From assembly GCF_021233415.1 (NCBI RefSeq), contig NZ_CP089466.1, positions 1,550,001 through 1,614,000 on the forward strand: a stretch of DNA of 64,000 nt, in the 5' to 3' direction. This document shows, one piece after another, positions 43,541-53,194 of the stretch (the first letter of the stretch is position 1; the number at the start of each line of letters is the position of its first letter). The notes beneath the pieces were generated by a model. It did no database searches. It was not told the origin of the DNA and was given only the letters and a program-made list of their open reading frames with translations. This DNA is from Halobacterium litoreum. GTDB lineage: Archaea > Halobacteriota > Halobacteria > Halobacteriales > Halobacteriaceae. A program made the translations under genes and the position numbers.

Positions 43541-46216
43541 TCAGCCCGTGTCCTGCATCCCCGCCGCGACCCCCATCACGGAGAGCCGGAGCGCGCGCTC
43601 GTCCTCGGGCGACCGGTCGTCGCGCCCGAGCAGTGCGACCTGCAGGGCGTTCAGGGGGTCGACGTAGGGGTTGCGGCGGTCGAGGCTCTCGCGGAGCCAC
43701 GGGCGGTCCACGAGGTCCTCTCTGCCGGTCACGTCGAGGACGTGCTCGACGGCGCGGTCGTACTCGCCCTCGATTCGGGGGAAGAACCGCTCGCGGAGGT
43801 CGTCGGGCGCGAGGCCGGCGTACTCGGCGGCAACGTCCATCTCGCTGCGGGCGAGCGAGAGCGCGGCGGCGTCGACGGTCGTCCGGAAGAATGGCCACTC
43901 CTCGTACATCTCCCGGAGGAGGTCGGGGTCGCCGTCGAACGCGTCGAGGCCGGCGCCGAGACCGTACCAGCCGGGGAGGATACACCGGGTCTGCGTCCAC
44001 GAGAACACCCACGGAATCGCGCGCAGGTCCTCGACGGCGCGCTCGTCCGACCGGGACGCCGGGCGAGAGCCGAGGTTCAGGTTCTCCACCACCTCGATGG
44101 GCGTCGCGGCCTCGAAGTAGGAGACGAAGCCGTCGGTGTCGAGCAGGTCGCGGTAGGCGTCGCGGGCGGCGCCGGCCATCGTCTCCATCGCCGCCACCCA
44201 CGCCTCCGGGACGGCGGGGTCGGCCTCGGTTGCGGCGGTCCAGCGCGCCCGGAGTTGGGCGTTCAGCATCTGTTCGAGTTCGCGCTCGGCGACCCGGCGG
44301 TTGCCGTACGTCTCCGCGATGGATTCGCCCTGCTGGGTGAACTTCACCTCGCCCGTCACCGTCTCCTTCGGGAGCGCAAGCAGCGCCTCGTTCATCGGGC
44401 CGCCGCCCCGTGAGATGGAGCCACCCCGACCGTGGAAGAAGCGCACGTCCACGCCGAAGTCCTCGCAGATGGCGGCGAGGCGGCGCTGCGCGCGGTCGAG
44501 TTCCCAGTTCGCCGCGAGGAAGCCGTTCTCCTTGTTCGAGTCCGAGTAGCCGAGCATCACCTCCTGGCTCCCGTCGCGGGCGTCCAGCAGGGCGCCGTAG
44601 GCGTCGTTCTCGAACAGCGTGCCGAGAATGTCGCGGGCGTTCGAGAGCGCCGACTTCGTCTCCAGCAGGGGCACCACGTCGAGGCCCGAGTGGTCGGGGA
44701 GCGAGACGACGCCGGCTTGCGACGCGAGGAAGACGACTTCGAGAACGTGGCTCGGGCGCTCGGTCATGCTGATGCAGTACGCGTCGATGGCGTCGGCGCC
44801 GTACTCGGCCTGCCAGTCCGCGAGCGCGTCGAACCGTTCGAGGACGCGCACCGTCTCGTCGTCCAGGCCCTCGGCGTCCGTCAAATCCACCACCGGCTCG
44901 TCCTGCAGCGTCGCCTCGGTGAGGAACTCCACGCGCTCGTCCTCGCTCATCCCGGCGTAGTCGATACCCTCGCGTTCGAGCGCCGCCGAGACGGCCGCCG
45001 TGTGCTTCTCGCGGTGGTCCCGCAGGTCGAGGGCGGCGAGGTGGAGACCGAACGTCTCCACGCGGCGCACGAAGGGGTCGGCGTGGACGCTCGCGAGGTC
45101 GTCGAGGCCGGCCTCGCGGAGCGCGTCGGCGAGCGCTCGGGCGTCCGCGAACAGGTCGACCGCGTCATCGTAGCCGCCGGGGCGCACGTCGTCGATGCGG
45201 CGAACGCGCTCGCGCATCGTCGCGACTTTCCGGCGGAACGGCTCGTCCGGGTAGCGCTCCGCGGCGTCCGCGGCGACCGTCGGCACCGCGTCGCGGTCGG
45301 CGGCGAGCGAGGCGTCGAGCGTCCCGCTTTCGACGCGGTCCCCGTCCATCGAGAGCGCCGCGAGCAGGTCCCCGAGGTCGTCCGCGTAGCGCTCGCAGAC
45401 GAGGCGGCGCTGGCGTTCGAGCACGCGCTCGGTGGTCTCGGTGGTGACGTAGGGGTTGCCGTCGCGGTCCGACCCCGCCCACGACCGGAACGCGAGCAGT
45501 TGTGGCACCGCGGGCGGGTCGTCGTAGGCGTCCGCGAGCGCGGTTTCGAGCGCGTCGTACACCTCGGGCACCACGTCGAAGACGGCGTTCGCGAGGTACC
45601 ACTGCACGTCCCGCGCCTCGTCGAACGGCGTGGGCTGGCGCTCGCGGACGTGCCGCGTGGTCCAGAGGCTCTCGACGTTCGCGTCGAGGCGACGCCACAG
45701 ACGTCGACGCTCGGCGTCCGTGAGCCGTCGCTCGTCGAGGTCGGCGAGCAGGTCGCTCACGCGATTGAGCGTCGCCTTCACGGTCTTCCGCCGGGCCTCG
45801 GTCGGGTGCGCGGTGAACGTCGGGACGACGCGCACGTCGGCCAGCACCTCGGCCACATCGTCGGCGGTCGCCCCGTCCTCGGCGAGCGATTCGACGGCGG
45901 CGACGAGGCTGTCCTCGACGGTGCCCTCGGAGCGCCGGAGCGCCCGGACGCGTTCGCGTTCCTCCGCGAGGTTCACGAGTTCGAAGTAGTCGGTGAACGC
46001 TCGCGCGAAGTCCGCGCGGGCGGCGGGCGACGCCGATTCGACGGTCTCGCGGAGCGCCTGGCGCCCCGCGTTACCGCCCTCGCGGCGCTCGATGGCGGTG
46101 GTCCGCGCAGCCTCCACGGACTCGTAGGCGTCGGGCGCGTGCGCCCGAACGACGTCGCCGAGCGCCGCGCCGACTTCGCGCACGTCCTCGCGGACGTCCC
46201 TGGCGTGCAATTCCAT
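43541..46216 (-). CDS. ppc: Phosphoenolpyruvate carboxylase
   Basis: 891 residues from ATG 46216, bacterial-type PEPC that fixes bicarbonate onto PEP to make oxaloacetate. Seen: catalytic His137 in FTAHPTEARRKT, GYSDSNKENG, FHGRGGSISRGGGP (active-site His and mobile loop) and a C-terminus GMQDTG. Full length. It feeds the TCA cycle. An upstream ATG at 46249 adds 11 residues not seen in relatives. No neighbours in an obvious pathway. Confidence 0.96.
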   Translation of the reverse strand: MELHARDVREDVREVGAALGDVVRAHAPDAYESVEAARTTAIERREGGNAGRQALRETVESASPAARADFARAFTDYFELVNLAEERERVRALRRSEGTVEDSLVAAVESLAEDGATADDVAEVLADVRVVPTFTAHPTEARRKTVKATLNRVSDLLADLDERRLTDAERRRLWRRLDANVESLWTTRHVRERQPTPFDEARDVQWYLANAVFDVVPEVYDALETALADAYDDPPAVPQLLAFRSWAGSDRDGNPYVTTETTERVLERQRRLVCERYADDLGDLLAALSMDGDRVESGTLDASLAADRDAVPTVAADAAERYPDEPFRRKVATMRERVRRIDDVRPGGYDDAVDLFADARALADALREAGLDDLASVHADPFVRRVETFGLHLAALDLRDHREKHTAAVSAALEREGIDYAGMSEDERVEFLTEATLQDEPVVDLTDAEGLDDETVRVLERFDALADWQAEYGADAIDAYCISMTERPSHVLEVVFLASQAGVVSLPDHSGLDVVPLLETKSALSNARDILGTLFENDAYGALLDARDGSQEVMLGYSDSNKENGFLAANWELDRAQRRLAAICEDFGVDVRFFHGRGGSISRGGGPMNEALLALPKETVTGEVKFTQQGESIAETYGNRRVAERELEQMLNAQLRARWTAATEADPAVPEAWVAAMETMAGAARDAYRDLLDTDGFVSYFEAATPIEVVENLNLGSRPASRSDERAVEDLRAIPWVFSWTQTRCILPGWYGLGAGLDAFDGDPDLLREMYEEWPFFRTTVDAAALSLARSEMDVAAEYAGLAPDDLRERFFPRIEGEYDRAVEHVLDVTGREDLVDRPWLRESLDRRNPYVDPLNALQVALLGRDDRSPEDERALRLSVMGVAAGMQDTG

Positions 46217-46286
46217 ACCACGGTATTCGGGGCGGAGGTGTTTCAACATCCGGAACGCCGCGAAAATTTACCAATCCACGAGTAAA

Positions 46287-47234
46287 CTACTCTGCCGGGC
46301 CGCCGGCGCCGACGCCGTCCTCGGGTTCGACGGCGAGCGTCGTCCCGTACGTGAGCGTCGACTGGCGCACCGTCACGTCCACGACGGCCCGGTAGACGGC
46401 GGGCGTCGTGGTCGGATAGTCGCCCGTTCCGGGGTCGTCGTAGGAGTCCGGCATGTCCGCGAGCAGGTCGCCGCGCGGGCGGTCCACGACGAGGACGTAC
46501 TCGCCCTCCGCATTATCGCCGTCGTCCACGGACATGTCGTAGGGGCCGTCGACCCCTTCGGCGAACGTCCAGTTCGCGATTTCGGCGCCGTCGAGCGTTC
46601 CCTCGGTCACGTCGAGTGTGACGGTGTCGGACGGAGCGGTCGCGGCCGCCACCTGCGTGCCGTTCTTGAACGCCGACACCGCGGTGCCGCCGCTCCCGTC
46701 CTCGATTACCTCGAAGCGCCACGACGCGGTACCGGACACCGACTCGACGTGGAACACCATCGGCGACGACGTGCTCCGGGGCGTGACGACCATCTCGAAG
46801 CGCCGCGTCTCGGTGATGTCCTCCGCCACGGTCCAGTCCGGCGTGCCCAGGTGGTTGGTCACGGCGCGCGTCGGGTCGTCCTGGAGGATTCGCGTGCCGT
46901 TGTCGAGGCGGACGATTTCGGTGTCGGTCACGCGCCCGTCCGCCGCGGCCAGTCGGGTGGCGTTCTCGTCCCAGACGGCGACGCCGTCGCGGACGGCGCC
47001 GCGGACGGTGGCATAGTCCGAGGCGTCGTACCGGTTGGCTTGCACGACGATACCGCCGACGCCGGCGTCGACGGCGTTCTCGAAGCCGATGGCGTCGTCG
47101 GTGCGGTCGTGGTTCCGAGTGGCGAGGTTCTCGGTGAACACGACGGCGTTCAGGACGAGCGCGAGCGCGACGAACGCGACGGCGAGCACGAGCGCCGCGA
47201 CGAGCAGGAGTTGGCCGCGCCGGTCCCGAGGCAT
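46287..47234 (-). CDS. Pilin-like surface protein (DUF7261-like)
   Basis: 315 residues. A short positively charged start (MPRDRRGQ) followed by one strongly hydrophobic helix (about 8-30) resembles TadE/type IV pilin-like proteins. The outer part (about 40-310) is acidic and Thr/Asn-rich with several N-glycosylation sites (NAT, NGT, NWT). It is usually accompanied by more pilin-like genes, but here it stands alone between ppc and panE. Function inferred only from layout. Confidence 0.7.
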   Translation of the reverse strand: MPRDRRGQLLLVAALVLAVAFVALALVLNAVVFTENLATRNHDRTDDAIGFENAVDAGVGGIVVQANRYDASDYATVRGAVRDGVAVWDENATRLAAADGRVTDTEIVRLDNGTRILQDDPTRAVTNHLGTPDWTVAEDITETRRFEMVVTPRSTSSPMVFHVESVSGTASWRFEVIEDGSGGTAVSAFKNGTQVAAATAPSDTVTLDVTEGTLDGAEIANWTFAEGVDGPYDMSVDDGDNAEGEYVLVVDRPRGDLLADMPDSYDDPGTGDYPTTTPAVYRAVVDVTVRQSTLTYGTTLAVEPEDGVGAGGPAE

Positions 47235-47334
47235 GTGTTCGGGCGAGGCGGCCGCGGCACAAAAGGGTTACCGCGCGAGTGCCGGGACCGCCGCCTCCCG
47301 GTCACTTTTTCCCGCTTGCCGCGAATCCCGGGGT

Positions 47335-48243
47335 ATGCGCGTGGTGGTACTGGGCGCGGGGTCGCTCGGGTCGCTGGTCGGCGGCCTGCTCGCGACGACC
47401 GGCGCCGGCGTGACGCTGCTCGGTCGCGAGAACGAACATCTCGACGGGGTGGCCAGCGACGGCCTCCAGGTAGTGAATCCTGACGGCACGACCGAGACGG
47501 TGAGCGTCGGCACCGCGACCGACTCCGAAGTAGCGGCGGAGGCGGACGCCGTCGTGGTCTGCGTGAAGAGTTACGACACCGAAGACGCGCTCGCCGGGGT
47601 CGCCGACCACCTCGGAGACGCGGACGTGGTGACGCTCCAGAACGGCCTGGGGAACGCCGCGACGATAGCCGAGCACGTGCCCGCTGAGCGCGTCGTCGTC
47701 GGCACGACGACCCACGGCGCCGTGTTGGAGGGGCCGGGGCGCGTCAGGCACGCGGGCACCGGCGACACCACAATCGGCCGGTACGCGGGCGGGAACGACG
47801 AGCGCGTCCGCGAGTTCGCGGCGCTGCTATCGCGGGCGGGAGTCGAGACGACAGTCACCGACGACCCGGCGAGGGCGGTGTGGACGAAGGTGCTCGTGAA
47901 CGCCGGCATCAACGCGGCGACGGCGCTGGCTCGCGTGCCGAACGGCGCGCTCGTGGAGTCCGAGGCGGGCGAGCGCGTCCTCCGGCGGGCCGTCGAGGAG
48001 GGCGTCGCGGTGGCGCGCGCCGAAGGCGTGACGGTGCCCGAGGACGTTGTCGAACAGACCCGCGAGGTGGCGCGGGAGACGGCGTCGAATCGCTCCTCGA
48101 TGCGGCAGGACGTCGAGCGCGGGAGTCGGACGGAAATCGAGGCGCTGAACGGCGAACTGGCGCGGCGCGCGAGCGAACACGGCGTCGACGCGCGGGTGAA
48201 CGAGACGCTCGCCGATTTGGTGCGTCTCGCAGAATCCGAGTAG
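47335..48243 (+). CDS. panE: 2-dehydropantoate 2-reductase (ketopantoate reductase)
   Basis: 302 residues. The Rossmann start VVVLGAGSLGSLVGG and CVKSYDTEDAL match the family, with the C-terminal domain including the Lys/Glu substrate block NAGINAATALARVPNG and SSMRQDVERGSRTEIEALNG. Makes pantoate for coenzyme A in archaea. ATG 47335 is the conserved start; the upstream in-frame extension is a shadow. Confidence 0.93.
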   Translation: MRVVVLGAGSLGSLVGGLLATTGAGVTLLGRENEHLDGVASDGLQVVNPDGTTETVSVGTATDSEVAAEADAVVVCVKSYDTEDALAGVADHLGDADVVTLQNGLGNAATIAEHVPAERVVVGTTTHGAVLEGPGRVRHAGTGDTTIGRYAGGNDERVREFAALLSRAGVETTVTDDPARAVWTKVLVNAGINAATALARVPNGALVESEAGERVLRRAVEEGVAVARAEGVTVPEDVVEQTREVARETASNRSSMRQDVERGSRTEIEALNGELARRASEHGVDARVNETLADLVRLAESE

Positions 48244-48266
48244 CCCGCCTGGCAGGTGGTGAGCAG

Positions 48267-48878
48267 TCAGTCCTCGGCGGGTCGCGGGCAGTCGTACGTG
48301 TCCCGAACCGTGTCCGCGAGCACCGAATTCTTGTGGAGGACGAGGTAGACGATTACGAAGTCGTGTTCGAGGGGGCGGAGGACGAACGCCTCGTGAGCGC
48401 AGTCGTCCTCCTGGTCGAGGCGGTCGAGCAGCGGTTCGAGGGGGAGCGCGCCGGTGCGAATCTCCTCGAAGACGTCGCGCTCGCCGGTCTGTTCGGCGAA
48501 CGCGTAGACGGCGCCGTTGGGTTCGCCGTCGGTGCTGAACGTCGGGCGGCCGTGGACGCCGAGTCCCTGCTGGTGGGCCTCCTCCATCGTCTCCAGTGCC
48601 GCCTCGAAGAGGCCGGTGGCGCCGTTCTTGAACGTCAACAGCGTGCGCTTTTCGACCTCGCAGTCGGCGAACCGGGCGTCGCCGTCCGCCCACGAAAGCG
48701 TGGCGTCCACGAGGTAGCCGGGGCGAAGCGAGTCCACGGCGTCCGCGAGGTCGCCGTCGTAGCCGTCGGCGGCCACGCGGACGGGTTCGTGGTCGGCGCG
48801 GTCCAACAGCAGGAGGTCGTCGGCGCGCTCGGGCGCGGCGCCGAGGACGCGGAACCGCCCCTCTGTGGTCGTCTCCAT
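48267..48878 (-). CDS. Haloarchaeal DUF6663-like protein
   Basis: 203 residues, acidic, soluble. It starts METTTEGRFRVLGAAPERA and carries conserved blocks LRPGYLVDATLSWADGDARF, ALETMEEAHQQGLGVHGRPT and EHDFVIVYLVLHKNSVLADT. I recall these from DUF6663. No active-site motif. Convergent with panE. Confidence 0.75.
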   Translation of the reverse strand: METTTEGRFRVLGAAPERADDLLLLDRADHEPVRVAADGYDGDLADAVDSLRPGYLVDATLSWADGDARFADCEVEKRTLLTFKNGATGLFEAALETMEEAHQQGLGVHGRPTFSTDGEPNGAVYAFAEQTGERDVFEEIRTGALPLEPLLDRLDQEDDCAHEAFVLRPLEHDFVIVYLVLHKNSVLADTVRDTYDCPRPAED

Positions 48879-49078
48879 GCGTCGAAGTTGGCGCGGGACG
48901 TGAAAAGGCCGTCCGTCCGCGCTCGCGTAGTGGCCGTGCCTCAGACAGCCAGCGTGGGAACGTCGGTGACAGCGCCGTTTAAAACTAGATTTCCCGGCAC
49001 CCATCACCAATATTACAACACGGCGGCACAACCGAGTGGTCCGAAACGACTTCGGGGACGCGGGGCGAGTCGAGGCGT

Positions 49079-50275
49079 ATGGAACACGACGTGGTCGTCG
49101 TCGGCGGAGGCTGCGTGGGCGTCTCCACGGCCTACCACGTGGCGTCGCGCACGGACCTCGACGTCGGCGTCGTCGAGAAGGAACACCACCTCGCGGCCCA
49201 CCAGAGCGGCCGGAACTCCGGCGTCCTCCACCCGGGATTCAACTACGAACCGGGCACGCAGAAGGCGGAGTTCGCCGTCGAGGGGACGCGCCGGATGAAG
49301 GCGTTCTGCGCCGACCACGGCGTCCCCTGCGAGGAGGTCGGCGTGGTGGTCGCGGCGCGCACCCGCGAGGAGGAGCGCCGCCTCGACGACCTCGCGGCGC
49401 AGGCCGACGCGAACGGCGTCGACGCGACGGTCGTGGACGGAAAACGCCTCCGCGAACTCGAACCCGAAGCGGCAGGCCGCGCGGCCCTGCACTGCCCGGA
49501 AGCCGCCTCGGTGGACGCCCAGCAGTACGTCTACGCGCTCGCCCGAGAGGCCCGCGACGCGGGCGTCACCGTCCACCTCGACACCGAAGTCGAGGACTTG
49601 GAGCGCGCGAGCGGCGGCTACCGAGTGGAGACGGACTCGGGAACGTTCGAGGCCGGCGTCGTCGTGAACGCAGCAGGCCTGCACGCCGACCGCATCGCGC
49701 ACTCCGTGGGGGTCGGCGAGGACTACCGCGTCGTGCCGTTCCGGGGCGAGTACTACGAGGTGCGCCCGGACCGCCGGGACCTCGTGAACTCGATGATTTA
49801 CCCGACGCCCGACCCCGAACTGCCCTTCCTCGGCGTCCACTACACGCGGCGCGCCGACGGCTCGGTCATCGTCGGGCCGAACGCCGTGCTGGCGTTCGGC
49901 CGCGAGGCCTACGAGAACACCGACGTCGACGTGACGGACCTCCGGGACGCCGTGGGCTACGAGGGGTTCTGGCGGCTGTTCGCGTCACCGAAGATGCTCA
50001 AAGTCGGTGCGAGCGAACTCCACAAGTCGTTCTCGAAGGAGCGGTTCGCGACGGCGGCCCGGAAACTCCTGCCGGCGCTCCGCACCGACGACCTCGTGCC
50101 GAGTTACGCCGGGGTGCGCGCACAGGTCGTCTCGCGGGACGGCGAGTTGGTGAAAGAGCCGCTGTTCGTGGAGGACGCGAACGCCGTCCACGTCCTGAAC
50201 GCGGTGTCGCCGGGGCTGACGTGCTCGCTCCCGTTCGGCGACCACCTCGCGGAGCGCGTCGAGGCACTGGCGTGA
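49079..50275 (+). CDS. lhgO: L-2-hydroxyglutarate oxidase-like FAD protein
   Basis: 398 residues, FAD-dependent oxidoreductase of the DadA/LhgO group. The FAD site VVVGGGCVGVSTAYH (residues 5-19), HQSGRNSGVLHPG and NAAGLHADRIA (near 195) match LhgO, which oxidises L-2-hydroxyglutarate to 2-oxoglutarate and passes electrons to the quinone pool. Full length. TATA-like TTTAAAAC at 48979 lies about 100 bases upstream. Confidence 0.88.
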   Translation: MEHDVVVVGGGCVGVSTAYHVASRTDLDVGVVEKEHHLAAHQSGRNSGVLHPGFNYEPGTQKAEFAVEGTRRMKAFCADHGVPCEEVGVVVAARTREEERRLDDLAAQADANGVDATVVDGKRLRELEPEAAGRAALHCPEAASVDAQQYVYALAREARDAGVTVHLDTEVEDLERASGGYRVETDSGTFEAGVVVNAAGLHADRIAHSVGVGEDYRVVPFRGEYYEVRPDRRDLVNSMIYPTPDPELPFLGVHYTRRADGSVIVGPNAVLAFGREAYENTDVDVTDLRDAVGYEGFWRLFASPKMLKVGASELHKSFSKERFATAARKLLPALRTDDLVPSYAGVRAQVVSRDGELVKEPLFVEDANAVHVLNAVSPGLTCSLPFGDHLAERVEALA

Positions 50276-50281
50276 GCGCCG

Positions 50282-51043
50282 CTACTCGTAGACTATCGCC
50301 TGCGCGACCTTCCGCCCGCGGTAGTGGCCGGGTGCGGTCGCGACCGACGCGGGCTTCACGGTGCCGTCGACGGCCCTGACGCGGAACTCGCGGCCGGAGG
50401 CAGCCCGGTCGTTCCCCATCAGGTCGGCGAACCGGTCGAGGGCGGCGTCGCGGTCCTCGGGGTGGAGGAGGTCGGGCATCTCGTAGTCGCGGAGTTGGTC
50501 CACGGAGTCGGCTTCGAGGAAGTCGATGGCAGCCTCGTTGGCGTAGACGAGACGCCGCGACTGGTCGAACAACACGATGGGAATCGGGGCGGTGTCGACG
50601 AGGTTGTGGTAGCGCACCTCGGTGCGCTCGACGGCCTGCTCGAAGCGCGCGATGCGGACGGTGTTCAGCACGCGGTTGGCGAGAATCGCGTACTGTTCGG
50701 TGCCGCCCTGCTTCTGGAGGTAGTCGGTGACGCCGGCGGAGATGGCCCTGCTCGCTATCTCCTCGCTCCCCTTCCCGGTGAAGAGGATGAACGGAAAGTC
50801 GGGGTGGTCCTCGCGGACCGCTTCGAGGAGTTCGAGCCCCGTCATCCCCGGCATGTCGTGGTCGCTCACGATGCAGTCCACGCACTCCGCGTCGAGTGCG
50901 TCGAGCGCGTCCTCGGCCGCGGTGGCGGTGCGGACGGACAGCGACTCGGCCTCGCGTTCGAGGAACTCGGCTACCAACTCGGTGAATCCGGGTTCGTCGT
51001 CGACGTGCAGGACCGTCACGTCCGTGGGCGCGTGGTGTTGCAT
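50282..51043 (-). CDS. Response regulator with PAS output
   Basis: 253 residues. The receiver (about 9-125) has acidic VDDE, phosphoacceptor Asp61 (CIVSDHDMPG), Thr89 and Lys111. A PAS domain (about 140-250) is the output, common in haloarchaeal signal relays. No DNA-binding domain. ATG 51043 is the first, but a TATA-like GTTTATAC lies only 8-15 bases before it, so GTG 51019 is an alternative start; another TATA-like box at 51088-51095 fits the ATG. Confidence 0.88.
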   Translation of the reverse strand: MQHHAPTDVTVLHVDDEPGFTELVAEFLEREAESLSVRTATAAEDALDALDAECVDCIVSDHDMPGMTGLELLEAVREDHPDFPFILFTGKGSEEIASRAISAGVTDYLQKQGGTEQYAILANRVLNTVRIARFEQAVERTEVRYHNLVDTAPIPIVLFDQSRRLVYANEAAIDFLEADSVDQLRDYEMPDLLHPEDRDAALDRFADLMGNDRAASGREFRVRAVDGTVKPASVATAPGHYRGRKVAQAIVYE

Positions 51044-51186
51044 GAAATGTATAAACGCGTCTACTCGTCTTCGAGTGTGACTACAGACGGATAAAATCCG
51101 GGAAAGAGAACCTGAGACACTCTTTTTCTCTCTGTGATATCTTCCCGGTCGCGCCGAGAAACCGGCGTGCCGAGAGTGACAGAGAG

Positions 51187-52131
51187 TCAGTCGGCGGTCG
51201 TCGCGGACTCGTCGCCGTGCGCGCCGGCGCAACCGCGCTCCGTGTCGAGGACGCGCAGGTCGCCGTCGAGCGTGACGGTGAGTTGCTCGCCGTCGAGCGG
51301 GACGGTGACGGTGATTCGCTCGGGGTCGGTCTCGTACTCGGTGGTCTCGTCGGTGACACACCAGCGCAGCGTCCAGTGCTCGCGCGTGTTCAGTTCGACG
51401 CCGTGCTCGGCGTGGAACGCGACGACGGTGGAGTCGTCGAGGAGGCTGAGGCCGACCGGCGAGGAGATGGTGTGCTGGCACTGCGCGCAGGAGTGGTCGA
51501 CGCGCACGTCGAGGCCGAGGCGGTCCTCGGTGTCGGGGACGACCGAGGTGTCCATGCGGCCGCCGCACTCGGGGCAGACGCCGTCGGCGGCGAGGCAGTG
51601 GAGGTGGCGGACGCGCTGGTCGAACGCCTGCGCGACCTCGGCGTCGGTGCGGTCCCGCAGGCCGCCCGGCGGGAACGCGTACCGGCCGTAGGTCGCGTCG
51701 CAGTCGGTGCAGTGGACGGCCAGCCGCTCGTCGGCGTACCGGCCTTCGAGGTCGCCGCCGCAGTCGAAACACTCGCCCGCGACGGGGAACGACAGCGAGA
51801 CGCGGTCGGTGAACGTCCCCGCGAGGATGGCGCGAACGACCTTCTCGCCGGCGTACTGGAACTCGTAGCCGTCGTCGGTACTGCGCACGAAGTGTTCGGT
51901 GAGTTTCGAGAGGTGGTAGTTGAACTGCGCTGAGTCGCGCATCCCGACGCGCTTGCGCAGGTCGGAGAACGCGACGGGGTACTCGGGCGCGAGCCAGAGT
52001 TCCTGGAGAATCGTGATTCGCGTCTCGTTGCCGAGCAGCGAGAACGCCTCGGCGGGCGGGAGGCTCTCGCCGGGCGCGCCGGCCGCCGCCTCGAGAAGGT
52101 CGCCGTCGGCTGGGGTGTCGGAGCCGCTCAT
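51187..52131 (-). CDS. HTH regulator with zinc-finger middle (DUF7351-like)
   Basis: 314 residues from ATG 52131 (a second ATG at 52158 adds nine residues). N-terminal ArsR-like HTH (about 25-95) begins AFSLLGNETRITILQELW. Then follow four CxxC pairs arranged as two ribbons (CFDCGG near 118, CTDC, CPECGG, CAQC). The C-terminal domain is unrecognised apart from similarity to haloarchaeal HTH proteins with a DUF7351 domain. It is likely a zinc- or stress-responsive transcription factor. Confidence 0.8.
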   Translation of the reverse strand: MSGSDTPADGDLLEAAAGAPGESLPPAEAFSLLGNETRITILQELWLAPEYPVAFSDLRKRVGMRDSAQFNYHLSKLTEHFVRSTDDGYEFQYAGEKVVRAILAGTFTDRVSLSFPVAGECFDCGGDLEGRYADERLAVHCTDCDATYGRYAFPPGGLRDRTDAEVAQAFDQRVRHLHCLAADGVCPECGGRMDTSVVPDTEDRLGLDVRVDHSCAQCQHTISSPVGLSLLDDSTVVAFHAEHGVELNTREHWTLRWCVTDETTEYETDPERITVTVPLDGEQLTVTLDGDLRVLDTERGCAGAHGDESATTAD

Positions 52132-52187
52132 GTGGCCACGTTCGAGAAGTAGCGCCATAAGCCCTCCCACAAGCGATTTTCTGTAAC

Positions 52188-52706
52188 TCAGTAGAGTGGT
52201 GTGGCGAGGAGCGCCGCCGCGGCGGTGGCAAACACGCCGAGGGCGAACAGGCCGCCGTTCCAGAGCCGGCTGTCCGCCGGCGTCAGGCCGAGCGAGTACC
52301 GCTTCCCCGACAGCGGCCAGAGGAATGCCACGCCCATCGGCGTGATGGCGTCCGCGGCGAGGTGCGCGAGGATGGCGAGCGCGGCGAGGCCGCCCGCGCC
52401 AGCCGCGAGCGTCGCGCTGGAGACGCCATCGACTGCCGAGACAGGAACGAGGGACGCCGCGCCGCCGACCACGGCCCCGACGAGGGCGGCGAACAGGAGG
52501 GTGTGCGTGACGCCGCGGTGGTCTATCACCGGGACGTTCTGGTCGGCGTCCGGGAGCGTCGTCAACACCCACACGAGCGCGCCGCCGCCGGCCGCCGCCG
52601 CGACGTGGCCGCGGGACGCCAGCACGTAGAGGACTGGCGCGTACGCCAGCAGCGCGACGCCGTAGTGTCCACTCCGGTACACAGGCGAGCGTGACCGCGA
52701 AGCCAC
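52188..52706 (-). CDS. Metal-dependent membrane hydrolase, YdjM family
   Basis: 172 residues from ATG 52706; GTG 52682 gives MYRSGHYGVALLAY, which matches the usual family start better. Four or five transmembrane helices. The conserved HRGVTHT motif with preceding LPDADQN and a later AHLAADAITPMG carry the family's His and Asp residues (LexA-regulated YdjM type). Inner-membrane hydrolase of unknown substrate. Same strand as the HTH gene, 56 bases apart. Confidence 0.82.
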   Translation of the reverse strand: MASRSRSPVYRSGHYGVALLAYAPVLYVLASRGHVAAAAGGGALVWVLTTLPDADQNVPVIDHRGVTHTLLFAALVGAVVGGAASLVPVSAVDGVSSATLAAGAGGLAALAILAHLAADAITPMGVAFLWPLSGKRYSLGLTPADSRLWNGGLFALGVFATAAAALLATPLY

Positions 52707-52787
52707 GAGAAGGTTCCGGCCGCGCCCGGAGCCGCCCGACTGCCGGTCGCGCCCGGCGGCGTCGGGCTACCGCCGACTGCGACCCGC

Positions 52788-53045
52788 CTACTGCCGGCGC
52801 ACCACGAGCGCCGCGCCGACGAGGAACGCGAGCAGGTACGCCGGGTGATTCTGAGCGTACACGGCGACCTCGGGCGCGGCGGCCGCAATCTCCCCGTTGC
52901 TCAGTGCGGTTCCGAACGCCTCGCCGCTCCCGTCACCGCCCGCCCACAGGGAGAAGTGCGCGACTGCGATGCATCCGAACGCGACGCCGATCAACTGGCG
53001 CGCGCGACCCGCGACGACGTCACCGACTGTCTCACCGAATCCCAT
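52788..53045 (-). CDS. Small two-helix membrane protein
   Basis: 85 residues with two helices (about 15-34 and 66-82) separated by a Gly/Ala-rich acidic segment. No domain recognised. Minus strand, immediately divergent from the large surface gene. ATG 53045 was chosen; longer frame looks like a shadow. Confidence 0.65.
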   Translation of the reverse strand: MGFGETVGDVVAGRARQLIGVAFGCIAVAHFSLWAGGDGSGEAFGTALSNGEIAAAAPEVAVYAQNHPAYLLAFLVGAALVVRRQ

Positions 53046-53194
53046 CGGGCAGACGTACGCACGCCAGTAGAAAAACCCGGGGACATCGCGGCGTCGCAGG
53101 CGACCGTCGTGTCGACAAGTCGCAATTTCTCGGCGAGTCTCAGGACGCGAAGCAGTCAGAACGCCAACGCCGCCGCCGCTCGTCACTACTCGAC

